A stretch of DNA of 64,000 nt, taken from contig NC_020516.1 in NCBI RefSeq assembly GCF_000349945.1, positions 4,030,001-4,094,000 of the forward strand, in the 5' to 3' direction. The position numbers were made by a program, and so were the translations under genes. Below, piece by piece: positions 17,557-26,851 of this stretch (the stretch's first letter is position 1; each line of letters starts with the position of its first letter). The DNA comes from Azoarcus sp. KH32C (lineage in GTDB: Bacteria; Pseudomonadota; Gammaproteobacteria; Burkholderiales; Rhodocyclaceae). Under the pieces are notes generated by a model. The model did not search any database. It was not told the DNA's origin and worked only from the letters and a program-made list of their open reading frames with translations.

Positions 17557-17577
17557 GCCCGCCAATGCTTGGCGGGC
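17557..17577 (-). terminator. Hairpin downstream of the leucine-type dehydrogenase gene
   Basis: A perfect 9-bp stem (17557-17565 / 17569-17577, GCCCGCCAA paired with TTGGCGGGC) with a 3-nt loop lies just beyond the stop at 17591. On the minus strand it is followed, after about seven bases, by a run of four T. It fits an intrinsic terminator of moderate strength separating the dehydrogenase from the cation transporter. Confidence 0.5.
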
Positions 17578-17590
17578 AGCGGGCGGAGGC

Positions 17591-18643
17591 TCAGCGCTTG
17601 AAGCGTTCCTCGGCGATCGCGTCGGCGACTTCCCCGGTCGGGCGCTCTTCCTTGCGGGCGCGCGCGAAGATTTCCATCAGATTGTCGTAGATGCTTTCGA
17701 TGTGCTTCGTGAGCGCGGCACGGTCGAAGTTGGCGGTGCGCTCGTAATAAACGTCGATGATGCCGCCGGCGTTGATGACGTAGTCCGGCGCGTACAGGAT
17801 GCCCTTGTTCATCAACGCGAGGCCGTGGCGCGGCTCGGCGAGCTGGTTGTTGGCGGCGCCGGCAATGACCTTGGCCTTCAGCATCGGGATCGTCTGGTCG
17901 TTGATGATCGCGCCCATTGCGCAGGGGGCGAAGACGTCGACGTCGAGGCCGAAGATCTCGTCCGGCGCGACGATGGTCGCTTCGAGTTCCTTGCCGGCAC
18001 GAGTCAGCGGCTCACGGTGGATGTCGGTGACCCACAGCTGGGCGCCGGCTTCCTTCAGCTGGCGGGCGAGGTCGAAGCCGACGTTGCCGAGGCCCTGCAC
18101 GGCGACCTTCAGGCCTTCGAGCGAGTCACGACCGAGGCGTTCCTTCACGGCAGCCTTGATGCCGACGAAGGTGCCGTAGGCGGTTGCGGGCGACGGATCG
18201 CCGCTGCGGGTGCCGTTCTCGGCGGGCTTGTCGATGATGCCGGCGACGTGCTGGGTGAATTGCGACATGAACTTCATGTCGTCGACGCCGGTACCGGAGT
18301 CCTCGGCGGCGATGTAGCGGCCATTGACGCGCTCGACGGCTTGGGCGAAGGCCTTCAGCAGCTCGGGCGTCTTGTCGGTGCGCGGGTTGCCGATGATCAC
18401 CGATTTGCCGCCGCCGAGCTTGAGGTTCGCCATCGCCGACTTGTAGGTCATGCCGCGCGACAGGCGCAGCACGTCGCGGATCGCTTCCTCCTCGGAGGCG
18501 TAGGGCCACATGCGGCAACCGCCGAGGGCCGGGCCGAGGTTGGAGTTATGCACCGCGATGATGGCCTTCAGGCCGCTCTTCTCGTCGCTGCAGAAAACGA
18601 CCTGCTCGTGATCAGCGAAATCGCTCAGGGAAAAAACGCTCAT
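17591..18643 (-). CDS. Leucine/valine-type amino acid dehydrogenase (Glu/Leu/Phe/Val dehydrogenase family)
   Basis: NAD-dependent oxidative deamination of a branched-chain or aromatic amino acid to the 2-oxo acid. The 350-residue length is of the leucine/phenylalanine dehydrogenase class rather than glutamate dehydrogenase. Substrate-side motifs are 'LGPALGGCRM', 'MTYKSAMANL' and the catalytic-Lys segment 'LGGGKSVIIG'; the NAD fold shows 'VQGLGNVG'. The ATG at 18643 has GGAGA 6 nt upstream. The 2-oxo acid product is the kind of substrate used by the ferredoxin oxidoreductase immediately upstream in the same direction (161 bp apart). Exact substrate cannot be read from the sequence. Confidence 0.9.
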   Translation of the reverse strand: MSVFSLSDFADHEQVVFCSDEKSGLKAIIAVHNSNLGPALGGCRMWPYASEEEAIRDVLRLSRGMTYKSAMANLKLGGGKSVIIGNPRTDKTPELLKAFAQAVERVNGRYIAAEDSGTGVDDMKFMSQFTQHVAGIIDKPAENGTRSGDPSPATAYGTFVGIKAAVKERLGRDSLEGLKVAVQGLGNVGFDLARQLKEAGAQLWVTDIHREPLTRAGKELEATIVAPDEIFGLDVDVFAPCAMGAIINDQTIPMLKAKVIAGAANNQLAEPRHGLALMNKGILYAPDYVINAGGIIDVYYERTANFDRAALTKHIESIYDNLMEIFARARKEERPTGEVADAIAEERFKR

Positions 18644-18804
18644 GATGTCTCCTTCATTGGTCTGGAAAGGGTGCAACGCCCCCTCCACTACGGCTCGTGG
18701 CCGTGGCGGAAGGGTTGCTGCGGGAGGTGAAGCAGGGGTTTCGCGGAGCATCGCTCTGCGCCTACGGAGCGGCGGAGCGAAGCGAAGACTCCTTGGGAAC
18801 CTGT

Positions 18805-21800
18805 TTAGCCGGGGATGACGGCGATGGTTTTGCGGACCTTGGTGCCGTTGCCGTCAGCGGGACGCTCCTTGCGGCGGAAGGCCGCGAGGAGTTGGCCTTC
18901 GCGCATTCGGGCGTGGCCCAGGTAGCGTTCGCGGATGTGGCCGAAGCCGCGGATCTGCTCGGGCAGGCCCGCAAGTTCGATGGCGGTCTCGTAGTTCGCC
19001 TTCTCGACGCCGATGACGATCTCCTCGACGATGCGCTCGTAGTCGGCGATCAGCTGACGGTCGAGCTTGCGGTCGTGCGTGCGGGCGAAGGGGTCGAGCG
19101 CCGTGCCGCGCAGGCCCTTCATCTTCGCGAGCATGCGCATCGCCTTGAGCATCCACGGGCCGTACTTCTTCTTCTGAAGATGACCAGTCTGCGGATCCTT
19201 GTCGGCGAAAGCCGGCGGCGCCATGTGGAAGACGAGCTTGTAGTCGCCTTCGAACTGCTCCTCGACGCGCTTGAGGAAGTCGCTATCGGTGTAGAGACGC
19301 GCCACTTCGTACTCATCCTTGTAGGCGAGCAGCTTGTAGTAGCCACGGGCGACGGCTTCCGTCAGCAGCGTCATGCCGGGCTCGACCTTCTTTTCGGCGG
19401 CGCGCACGCGCTCGACGAGGTTCGCGTAGCGCTCGGCATAGGCGGCGTCCTGGTAGTCGGTCAGGAAGGCCTTGCGGCGGGCGATGACTTCATCGACGCT
19501 CTTCGACAGCTTGTGATGCTCCGGCGTGCCGTGCTGCGGCTTCGCGGCCTTGGCGACGGCTTCCGGGTCGACCGCGGCGCGGCGGCCCCACTGGAAGGCC
19601 GACTTGTTGGCCTCGACGGCGGCACCGTTGAGCTCGATCGCCCGCATGATCGCGTCGCGGGTCAGCGGCACGAGGCCGCGCTGCCAGGCGAAGCCGAGCA
19701 TGAAGAGGTTGGTCGCGATCGAGTCGCCGAGGATCGCGGTCGCGAGGCGCGAGGCTTCGAGGAACTCGACGTTCTGGTTGCCGACCGCGTCGACGATCTG
19801 GTTCTCCATCGAACCGGCCGGGAACTGCGGGTCCGGGTGCTTCGTGACGTTGCCGGTGCGCGCCTGGGCGGCGAAGCCGCGGACGAATTCGCTGGTGTTG
19901 GTCTGGTCGCGGTTGATCACGACGCGGGTGTGGCCGGTACGCATCTTCGCGAGCGATTCGTCACTCGCGGACACGACGAGGTCGCAGCCGATGACGACGT
20001 TGGCTTCACCGGCGGCAACGCGCGCAGCGAAGATGTCTTCGGGCCGGTTCGCGATCTTCACGTGCGACCACACCGCCCCACCCTTCTGCGCCAGGCCGGC
20101 CATGTCGAGGATCGACACGCCCTTGCCTTCGAGGTGCGCGGCCATGCCGAGCAGCGCGCCGATCGTCACGACACCGGTGCCGCCGACGCCGGTGACGAGG
20201 ATGCCCCAGGGCGCGTTGGTCGCCGGCAGCGTCGGTTCGGGCAGCGAAGCGAAGACGTCCGCCGCAGCGGTCGCGGCCTTGCCCTTGCGCAGCTTGCCGC
20301 CTTCGATCGTCACAAAGCTCGGGCAGAAGCCTTTTACGCACGAAAAATCCTTGTTGCACGAGGACTGGTCGATCGTGCGCTTGCGGCCGAATTCGGTCTC
20401 CACCGCCGTTACGGACATGCAGTTCGACTTCTCGCTGCAGTCGCCGCAGCCTTCGCAGACGAGGTCGTTGATCACGACACGCATCGCGGGATCCGGGAAC
20501 TTGCCGCGCTTCCTGCGGCGGCGCTTCTCGGCGGCGCAGGTCTGGTCGTAGATGATCGCGGTGACGCCCGGCACTTCGCGCAGCTCGCGCTGCACGGCGT
20601 CGAGCTCGTCGCGGTGGCGGATCGGCACGCCGTGCGGCAGGTCGGCCGGGCCATACGCGCGCGGTCCGTCATTGACGACGATGATGTTGCCGATGCCCTC
20701 GGCGGCAAGCTGACGGGCGATGATCGGCACCGACAGCGTGCCGTCATGCGGCTGGCCGCCGGTCATTGCGACGGCGTCGTTGTAGAGGATCTTGTAGGTG
20801 ATGTTGACCTTCGCCGCGACCGCCGCGCGAATCGCGAGGATGCCGGAATGCATGTAGGTGCCGTCGCCGAGGTTCGCGAAAACGTGCGGCGTCTTCGTGA
20901 AGGGCGCCTGGCCGACCCAGGGCACGCCCTCGCCGCCCATCTGGCAGAAGGTCTGCGTCGTCTCGGGAGACAGCCAGGTCGCCATGTAGTGGCAGCCGAT
21001 GCCGGCGATTGCGCGCGAGCCTTCCGGGACCTTGGTCGAGGTGTTGTGCGGGCAGCCCGAGCAGTAGTGCGGCACGCGCTGGATCGACAGGCGCGGCTTG
21101 GCGAGCGCGGCTTCCTTGGCGTCGAAGAAGGCGAGGCGCGCCTTGATCTTGTCCGAGGTGTAGAAGCGGGCGATGCGGGCGGCGATCACGCGGGCGATCA
21201 TCGCGGGGGTCAGGTCGCCCGCGGCGGGCAGCATCCAGTCGCTGTGCGGCAGCGCCCACTCGCCCTTTTCGTCGAACTTGCCGATGACGCGCGGACGCAC
21301 GTTCTCGTTCCAGTTGTAGAGCTCTTCCTTCAGCTGGTATTCGAGGAACTGGCGCTTTTCCTCGATCACGAGGATCTCGTCGAGGCCGTCGGCGAACTCG
21401 CGCACGCCTTCGGCTTCGAGCGGCCACACCATGCCGACCTTGTAGAGGCGGATGCCGATCTCGGCGGCGACCTTGTCGTCGATGCCGAGGTCCTCCAACG
21501 CCTGGCGCACGTCGAGGTAGCTCTTGCCGGCGGTGATGATGCCGAGCTTGGCGTTCGGGCTGTCGATGACGGTCTGGTTGAGCTTGTTCGCGCGGCAGTA
21601 GGCGAGCGCGGCATACAGCTTGTGATGCACGAGGCGCTTTTCCTGCACCAGCGGGGGATCGGGCCAGCGCAGGTTGAGGCCGTCGGCGGGAATCGGGAAG
21701 TCCGCCGGGATGATGGTCTGGACCTTGAACGGGTCGATGTCGACCGAGGCCGAGGTCTCGACGGTATCGGTCAGCGCCTTGAACGCGACCCAGCAGCCCG

Positions 21801-22404
21801 AGTAACGCGACAGCGCGAAGCCGTGCAGGCCGTATTCGAGGTAGTCCTGGATGCCCGCCGGGGCGAGCACCGGCATCATCATCGACTTGAAGACGTGCTC
21901 GGTCTGGTGCGGCAGCGTCGAGGACTTGGCGCCGTGGTCGTCGCCGGCGATCACGAGCACGCCGCCGTGCTTCGAGGTGCCCGCGGCGTTGGCGTGGCGG
22001 AACACGTCGCCGGTGCGGTCGACGCCCGGGCCCTTGCCGTACCAGATCGAAAACACGCCGTCGTACATCGCGTTCGGGTCGAGGTTCACCTGCTGCGTGC
22101 CCCACACGGCGGTCGCCGCGAGGTCTTCGTTGAGGCCGGGCTGGAAGCGGACGTGATGCGGTTCGAGGTATTTCTTCGCCTTCCAGAATTCCTGGTCGAC
22201 GTTACCCAGCGGCGAGCCACGGTAGCCGGTGACGAAGCCGGCGGTGTTGAGCCCCGCGGCCTGGTCGCGCAGGCGTTGCATGATCGGCAGGCGAACGAGC
22301 GCCTGGATGCCGGTCATGTAGGCGCGACCGGAAGTCAGCGTGTACTTGTCGTCGAGCGCGACGGGAGCAAGGGGGGCGAGAGCCGGGGATTGGATATTCG
22401 ACAT
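18805..22404 (-). CDS. Fused indolepyruvate:ferredoxin oxidoreductase family protein
   Basis: Oxidative decarboxylation of an aryl- or branched-chain 2-oxo acid to the acyl-CoA with reduction of ferredoxin. The 1199-residue single chain contains: an IorA-like N-terminal pyrimidine domain, a TPP-binding domain with 'CSGCPHN' and 'MGGEGVPW', two iron-sulfur Cys clusters near residues 650 ('CEGCGDC') and 680 ('CNKDFSCVKGFC'), then an IorB-like gamma domain from about residue 730 ('VTGVGGTGVVTIG') and a long C-terminal extension. Archaeal enzymes split these over two subunits. It lies upstream of the amino acid dehydrogenase, suggesting a deaminate-then-decarboxylate route. No ferredoxin gene is adjacent. 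Confidence 0.92.
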   Translation of the reverse strand: MSNIQSPALAPLAPVALDDKYTLTSGRAYMTGIQALVRLPIMQRLRDQAAGLNTAGFVTGYRGSPLGNVDQEFWKAKKYLEPHHVRFQPGLNEDLAATAVWGTQQVNLDPNAMYDGVFSIWYGKGPGVDRTGDVFRHANAAGTSKHGGVLVIAGDDHGAKSSTLPHQTEHVFKSMMMPVLAPAGIQDYLEYGLHGFALSRYSGCWVAFKALTDTVETSASVDIDPFKVQTIIPADFPIPADGLNLRWPDPPLVQEKRLVHHKLYAALAYCRANKLNQTVIDSPNAKLGIITAGKSYLDVRQALEDLGIDDKVAAEIGIRLYKVGMVWPLEAEGVREFADGLDEILVIEEKRQFLEYQLKEELYNWNENVRPRVIGKFDEKGEWALPHSDWMLPAAGDLTPAMIARVIAARIARFYTSDKIKARLAFFDAKEAALAKPRLSIQRVPHYCSGCPHNTSTKVPEGSRAIAGIGCHYMATWLSPETTQTFCQMGGEGVPWVGQAPFTKTPHVFANLGDGTYMHSGILAIRAAVAAKVNITYKILYNDAVAMTGGQPHDGTLSVPIIARQLAAEGIGNIIVVNDGPRAYGPADLPHGVPIRHRDELDAVQRELREVPGVTAIIYDQTCAAEKRRRRKRGKFPDPAMRVVINDLVCEGCGDCSEKSNCMSVTAVETEFGRKRTIDQSSCNKDFSCVKGFCPSFVTIEGGKLRKGKAATAAADVFASLPEPTLPATNAPWGILVTGVGGTGVVTIGALLGMAAHLEGKGVSILDMAGLAQKGGAVWSHVKIANRPEDIFAARVAAGEANVVIGCDLVVSASDESLAKMRTGHTRVVINRDQTNTSEFVRGFAAQARTGNVTKHPDPQFPAGSMENQIVDAVGNQNVEFLEASRLATAILGDSIATNLFMLGFAWQRGLVPLTRDAIMRAIELNGAAVEANKSAFQWGRRAAVDPEAVAKAAKPQHGTPEHHKLSKSVDEVIARRKAFLTDYQDAAYAERYANLVERVRAAEKKVEPGMTLLTEAVARGYYKLLAYKDEYEVARLYTDSDFLKRVEEQFEGDYKLVFHMAPPAFADKDPQTGHLQKKKYGPWMLKAMRMLAKMKGLRGTALDPFARTHDRKLDRQLIADYERIVEEIVIGVEKANYETAIELAGLPEQIRGFGHIRERYLGHARMREGQLLAAFRRKERPADGNGTKVRKTIAVIPG

Positions 22405-22719
22405 GGCGCGTGGTCCGTCGCAGCCCCTGGACGCGCGGCGCTCGTGACGCCCCGATCCGGCCTGCCGACGTTGTCTCCTGTGTGGTTGCTGTTATGGTCG
22501 TTCGCGGCATCGAACGACGAGTCAGCATCGTAAGGAGAACTCGCGGCGGAGAATTTTCTCGTTGTCGGGCGATTTGCCCCGTCGAAGGAAAAATTTTTCG
22601 CGAAACGGCGATTTCGGAAAATTTCTGCAGCAAGACGAAGAATGCACCGCAACATCGGGCTGCCGGGGCGAGAGCGCCCTCCCCCTCCGGATCGCCCGGC
22701 GGCCCTGGGGTTGGAGCGG
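22405..22719. promoter_or_regulatory. Gene-free region upstream of the oxidoreductase with A/T-tract palindromes
   Basis: No convincing gene in 315 bp. It holds two AT-rich palindromes unusual in this GC-rich setting: GAGAATTTTCTC (22549-22560) and GGAAAAATTTTTCG (22587-22600). There is also a repeated GGCGATTT (about 22569 and 22608). These lie 145-200 bp upstream of the oxidoreductase ATG and could be operator sites or upstream activating tracts. The same region must also carry the end of the HugZ-like transcript. No strong terminator was seen. Confidence 0.4.
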
Positions 22720-23358
22720 CTAAACGGTATCCAGCGCGGCGACGACTGCCGCGGCAAGATTTTCCCGGTCCGGGATGTCGGCGAACACCTTCCGCGCACG
22801 CATGCCCTCGATAACATAATCGACGCCGAAGAAATCGACGCCGAGCACCCGGACACCTGCGGGCGAGGACAGCTGCCGCAGCAAGTCGCCCTCGTCGCCT
22901 GCGGAAAGGGTGGGCAGCGCGGCCCACGCCTCTGCCTCGAGCCATCCCATCCGCCCGAGCCCACCGATGTAGCGCACGCGGCGGGGCGCGAAGCGGAAGA
23001 ACATGAAGTCGAGCTGCAGGTATTGCTCGGCCTCCGGCTGGTAGCGGAGGTAGCGCGCGACCAACTCGGGGGCCGGATCGAAGCGCTCGGCCTCGCCCAA
23101 CAGCGTCATCCGCTCGGCGGCCTGCACGTTACTACTCTCACGCCCGACGACCGACAGGCTCGCCCGCCCGTCGGCGAGCAGGTTCTTGGTGTGCTCGGCG
23201 AGTGCGCTGATGCAGAACAGCGGGCAATGCGCGTCGTCTACGACACAGGGGAGCGCCGTGGCGTAGGGGTAGCCGGGGAACTGCGTCGAATGCGTCGCGA
23301 CGGTGACGAAGGCGGCTTCGTGCAGGAGACGGATGGCGGCGGCGGTAGCGATCTTCAT
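22720..23358 (-). CDS. HugZ-like / pyridoxamine 5'-phosphate oxidase-fold protein
   Basis: 212 residues with a split-barrel flavin/heme-binding domain ('AAFVTVATHSTQFPGYPYATALP' region at about 15-37) and a C-terminal DUF2470-type tail ('DFFGVDYVI', 'RENLAAAVVAAL'). This is the arrangement of HugZ heme-utilisation proteins, where the tail contributes the heme ligand. The segment 'FMFFRFAPRRVRYIGGLGR' is typical of this subfamily. Heme degradation or heme storage is plausible but not shown; other members are simple FMN-binding oxidases. The ATG at 23358 begins the family homology. Confidence 0.8.
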   Translation of the reverse strand: MKIATAAAIRLLHEAAFVTVATHSTQFPGYPYATALPCVVDDAHCPLFCISALAEHTKNLLADGRASLSVVGRESSNVQAAERMTLLGEAERFDPAPELVARYLRYQPEAEQYLQLDFMFFRFAPRRVRYIGGLGRMGWLEAEAWAALPTLSAGDEGDLLRQLSSPAGVRVLGVDFFGVDYVIEGMRARKVFADIPDRENLAAAVVAALDTV

Positions 23359-23507
23359 GGTCGACAATTTCCGCTTCCGGCAGTCCGCCGTCAATCTTGT
23401 AGGAAATTTTGACAGCTTCGCCCCACGCAATCGGCCAACATAACGAATGGCGGCAATCCGGACGGCAGCTGAGGCCCTCCCCCGCCCAAGCAGCATGAGG
23501 AGTTGTG

Positions 23508-24059
23508 ATGATGAATCGAATGCGCCCCGCAGTCCTTGGCATCGCGCTGCTGTGCCTCGTCGGCACCGCAAACGCGGCCGACGTCCGGCCCGGACAATGG
23601 GAATTCCGCACGACGCGCATGAATCTCGGCGGCCTGCCGGATATGTCGTCTCAAATGTCGCAAGCACAGGAGTACCTGCAGAACCTGCCTCCCGACATGC
23701 GGCGGATGGCCGAGCAGCAGATGGCGGCGCGCGGTGTGCGCCTGAACAACGACGGGACGGTGCGAAGCTGCATCACCCCCGAGCAGGCCAAGCAGGACAA
23801 CATCTATTCCGGCCGTACCGAAGGCAACTGCACATTGTCGAACGTCGTGAAAAGCGAATCGACGGTGACGGGCCATGTCAGCTGCGCGCAGCCGCAGGCG
23901 AACGGCAACTTCGAGGCGAAGCTCGATGGGCCGGAGCACTTCACGACGCGCGTCAACATGAAGACGCAACAGGGCGACATGCACGTCGAGACCGACGCGC
24001 GCTGGGTCGGCGAGCAGTGCAGCGCACCGGTACGGCCCCGCCGGTCTCCAGGCTCGTGA
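23508..24059 (+). CDS. Exported DUF3617 domain protein
   Basis: About 183 residues with a cleavable signal peptide (cut near 'ANAAD') followed by a DUF3617 domain beginning 'RPGQWEFRTTRM' and containing a conserved Cys pair in 'VRSCITPEQ' and 'GNCTLSN', with a third and fourth Cys later. The function of this periplasmic family is unknown. GAGGAG at 23497-23502 serves either ATG at 23508 or 23511. It precedes the beta-lactamase gene by 60 bp on the same strand and may be co-transcribed. Confidence 0.83.
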   Translation: MMNRMRPAVLGIALLCLVGTANAADVRPGQWEFRTTRMNLGGLPDMSSQMSQAQEYLQNLPPDMRRMAEQQMAARGVRLNNDGTVRSCITPEQAKQDNIYSGRTEGNCTLSNVVKSESTVTGHVSCAQPQANGNFEAKLDGPEHFTTRVNMKTQQGDMHVETDARWVGEQCSAPVRPRRSPGS

Positions 24060-24119
24060 CCGCCTAGCCCGGGATACCCGGAGGCGGATTCCCGAACAAG
24101 CACAACAAGGGAGGGAGAA

Positions 24120-25013
24120 TTGGACAGGAGACATTTTCTTTCGTCGCTTGCGTCGGCGGCCGCGCTCGGCTGCGTATCCGCCCGCGCCCTGGCGGCGGCT
24201 CCAAGCGAAGCGGACCAAGGGACCGAGGCGATCCAGGCACGGCTGCGCGAGCTCGAGACCGCAGCCCAGGGGCGGCTCGGGATCCACATCTTCGACTCGG
24301 CGACGGGCCAGGAATACGGCTATCGCTCGGACGAGCGCTTCATGATGCTGAGCTCGTTCAAGCTGCTCGCGAGCGCGCTGGTGCTGCACCGGGTCGACGT
24401 GGGCCAGGAGTCGCTCGACCGTCGCATCGCCTACACGAAGGACGATCTCGTCCCCTGGTCGCCGATCACCGAAAAGCACGCCGACGGACGCGGAATGACG
24501 CTCGGGGAGCTGTGCGAAGCGACGATCACGACCAGCGACAATACGGCCGCGAACCTGATCCTCGCGAGCTACGGCGGACCGCCCGCGCTGACCGCTTACG
24601 CGCGGCTGCTCGGCGACGGCATCACCCGCCTCGACCGCTTCGAACCGCAGCTGAACGAAGGGCATGCGGATAAGCTCCTCGACACGACGACGCCGCGGGC
24701 GATGCTTTCGACGATGCAAATGCTGGTGCTCGGCGACTCGCTTTCCGCGGCCTCGCGCCTGCGCATGCAGCAGTGGCTGCTGGCAAACACGACCGGCGGG
24801 AAGCGGCTCAAGGCGGGCCTGCCGGGAGACTGGCGGATCGGCGACAAGACGGGCACGAACGGCACGGCCGCGAATGACATCGGCGTGATCTGGCCTGCCA
24901 ATCGCGCGCCGATCCTCGTTGCCGCCTACCTTGCCGAAAGCGAGGCCGCGAGCCACGAACGCGACGCCGCGCTCGCCGCGGTGGGAACCCTCATCCAGGA
25001 CATCGTCGCGTAA
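24120..25013 (+). CDS. bla: Class A beta-lactamase with Tat-type signal, TTG start
   Basis: Serine hydrolase of beta-lactams in the periplasm. 297 residues: twin-arginine signal 'DRRHFLSSLA', then the catalytic set S78-S-F-K81, S139-D-N141, E175-P-Q-L-N179 (omega loop general base) and K243-T-G-T246. All class A residues are present, so it should be active. The start is TTG at 24120, with AAGGGAGG 5 nt upstream; no ATG or GTG is near the signal peptide. No LysR/AmpR-type regulator is adjacent. Substrate range cannot be predicted from these motifs. Confidence 0.93.
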   Translation: MDRRHFLSSLASAAALGCVSARALAAAPSEADQGTEAIQARLRELETAAQGRLGIHIFDSATGQEYGYRSDERFMMLSSFKLLASALVLHRVDVGQESLDRRIAYTKDDLVPWSPITEKHADGRGMTLGELCEATITTSDNTAANLILASYGGPPALTAYARLLGDGITRLDRFEPQLNEGHADKLLDTTTPRAMLSTMQMLVLGDSLSAASRLRMQQWLLANTTGGKRLKAGLPGDWRIGDKTGTNGTAANDIGVIWPANRAPILVAAYLAESEAASHERDAALAAVGTLIQDIVA

Positions 25014-25024
25014 GTCAGCTCAGT

Positions 25025-26830
25025 TCAGATGTCGAGCTGCAGGGCCGCCAGCCGCGCGTACAGGCCGCCCTGCTGGCGCAGGTCCTCCGGCGTGCCGATC
25101 TCGACGATACGGCCGTGCTCCATCACGACGATGCGGTCGGCCTTCTGCACGGTCGCGAGCCGGTGGGCGATCATCAGCGTCGTGCGCCCCTGCATCGCGG
25201 CGTTGAGGCCTTGCTGGACGAGGATCTCGGCCTCGGCGTCGAGGGCGCTCGTGGCCTCGTCGAGGAGCAGGAGCGGCGCGCCCTTGAGGATCGCGCGGGC
25301 GATCGCGATGCGCTGGCGCTGGCCGCCCGACAGCCGCGTGCCGCGCTCGCCGAGGAAGGTCCGGTAGCCCTCGGGCAGGCGGACGACGAACTCGTCGACG
25401 AGCGCCGCCTTCGCCGCTTCGACGACTTCCGCATCGCTCGCGCTATTGCGGCCGTAGCGGATGTTCTCCATCACGTCGGCGGAAAAGATCACCGGATCCT
25501 GCGGCACGATCGCAATCCCCTGGCGCAGCTCATGCAGACGCAGTTCGCGGATGTCCTGGCCGTTGAGGCGGATGCTGCCGCCCGAGACCTCGTAGTAGCG
25601 CAGCAGCAGCTGGAACATGCTGGTCTTGCCGGCACCGGACGGCCCGACCAGCGCGACACTTTCGCCGGGCGCGACCTCAAGGCAGATATCGTCGAGCGCC
25701 CGCGTCTGCGGGCGGGCCGGATAGCAGAAGCGCACGTGCTCGAAGCGGATCGCGGCCTGGCGTGGGTTGGCGGGCTTCTGCGGCTCCGCAAGGTCGCGGA
25801 TCGCCGGATCGGCGTGCAGCAGTTCCAACAGCCGCTCCGCGGCACCGCCCGCGCGCATCACATCGCCCCACACTTCCGCCATCGTGCCGACGCCGCCGGC
25901 GACGAGGGCGGCGTAGAGGACGAAGGACGCGAGCTGGCCCTGCGTCATCGCGCCGGTGCGCACCTGCTGCACGCCGACCCACAGCACGAAGATGATCGTG
26001 CCCATCACGGCGGTGATGATCAGGGCCGTGAGCGCGGCACGCACGCGAGTGCGGCGCACGGCCGTCACGAAGCTCGCATCCGTCGCGGACGCAAAACGGC
26101 CCGCCTCGTAGCGCTCCTGTGTGTAGGCCTGCACCGTCGGCATCGCATTGAGGATTTCACCGGCGAGGGCCGAGGCGTCGGCGATGCGGTCCTGCGATTC
26201 GCGCGACAGGCGCCGGACGCGCCGACCGATCAGCATGATGGGCAGGGTCAGTATCGCCATCAGCCCGAGGTTGAGCGAGAAGAGGTGGATGCTCGTGACG
26301 GCGAGCATCACCATGCCACCGACGAACTGGAAGAAGCTCCGCAGCCCCATCGATACGGAGCTGCCGACCACGGTCTGGATCAGCGTCGTGTCGCCGGTCA
26401 GCCGCGACAGCACTTCGCCGGTCTGCAGCGTCTCGAAGAACTGAGGCGACTGCGAGAGCACGCGCGCATAGACGGCGCTGCGCAGGTCCGCGGTCGCCCG
26501 CTCGCCGATCCACGACACCGTGTAATAGCGCGACGCAACCGCCACGGCCCAGGCACTCGCGAGGCCGAACAGCGCGAGAAACTGCTCGTCGACGCTCAGA
26601 CCGCCGAGCAGCCTTCCGCCAACTTCGGGATGGTCGGTGAAGCCGAAGTCGACGAGGTCGCGAAACGCCAGCGGCATCACCAGGATGGTCGAGGACGCGA
26701 GGCACAAGAGTACGAAGGCGAACAGCATCCGCGCGCGATAGGGCCGCAGGAAAGGCCACAGGCCTTTCAGCGCGGACAGGCGGCGGGGATTTGCTGCCGG
26801 GGCCGGGGCATGATCGGACATTTGCCCCAT
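25025..26830 (-). CDS. ABC-type exporter, fused permease and ATPase (MsbA/LmrA type)
   Basis: 601-residue half-transporter: six membrane helices in about residues 30-320, then an ATPase domain with Walker A 'GPSGAGKTS', Q-loop, signature 'LSGGQRQR', Walker B 'LLLLDEATSALD' and H-loop 'IAHRLATV'. It would act as a homodimer. Substrate could be lipid, peptide or drug; sequence alone does not decide. The ATG at 26830 has AAGGA 6 nt upstream. It lies 21 bp after chrA on the same strand, and its end faces the beta-lactamase gene. Confidence 0.9.
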   Translation of the reverse strand: MGQMSDHAPAPAANPRRLSALKGLWPFLRPYRARMLFAFVLLCLASSTILVMPLAFRDLVDFGFTDHPEVGGRLLGGLSVDEQFLALFGLASAWAVAVASRYYTVSWIGERATADLRSAVYARVLSQSPQFFETLQTGEVLSRLTGDTTLIQTVVGSSVSMGLRSFFQFVGGMVMLAVTSIHLFSLNLGLMAILTLPIMLIGRRVRRLSRESQDRIADASALAGEILNAMPTVQAYTQERYEAGRFASATDASFVTAVRRTRVRAALTALIITAVMGTIIFVLWVGVQQVRTGAMTQGQLASFVLYAALVAGGVGTMAEVWGDVMRAGGAAERLLELLHADPAIRDLAEPQKPANPRQAAIRFEHVRFCYPARPQTRALDDICLEVAPGESVALVGPSGAGKTSMFQLLLRYYEVSGGSIRLNGQDIRELRLHELRQGIAIVPQDPVIFSADVMENIRYGRNSASDAEVVEAAKAALVDEFVVRLPEGYRTFLGERGTRLSGGQRQRIAIARAILKGAPLLLLDEATSALDAEAEILVQQGLNAAMQGRTTLMIAHRLATVQKADRIVVMEHGRIVEIGTPEDLRQQGGLYARLAALQLDI

Positions 26831-26851
26831 TATGAGTCCTTTCCCGAGTGC

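Noticed and set aside
18697..22533. A very long open frame on the plus strand opposite the fused oxidoreductase
   Set aside because: It is a GC-codon-bias shadow: the minus-strand frame has recognised domains and iron-sulfur motifs, while the plus frame is Arg/Ala/Asp-rich with no family features.
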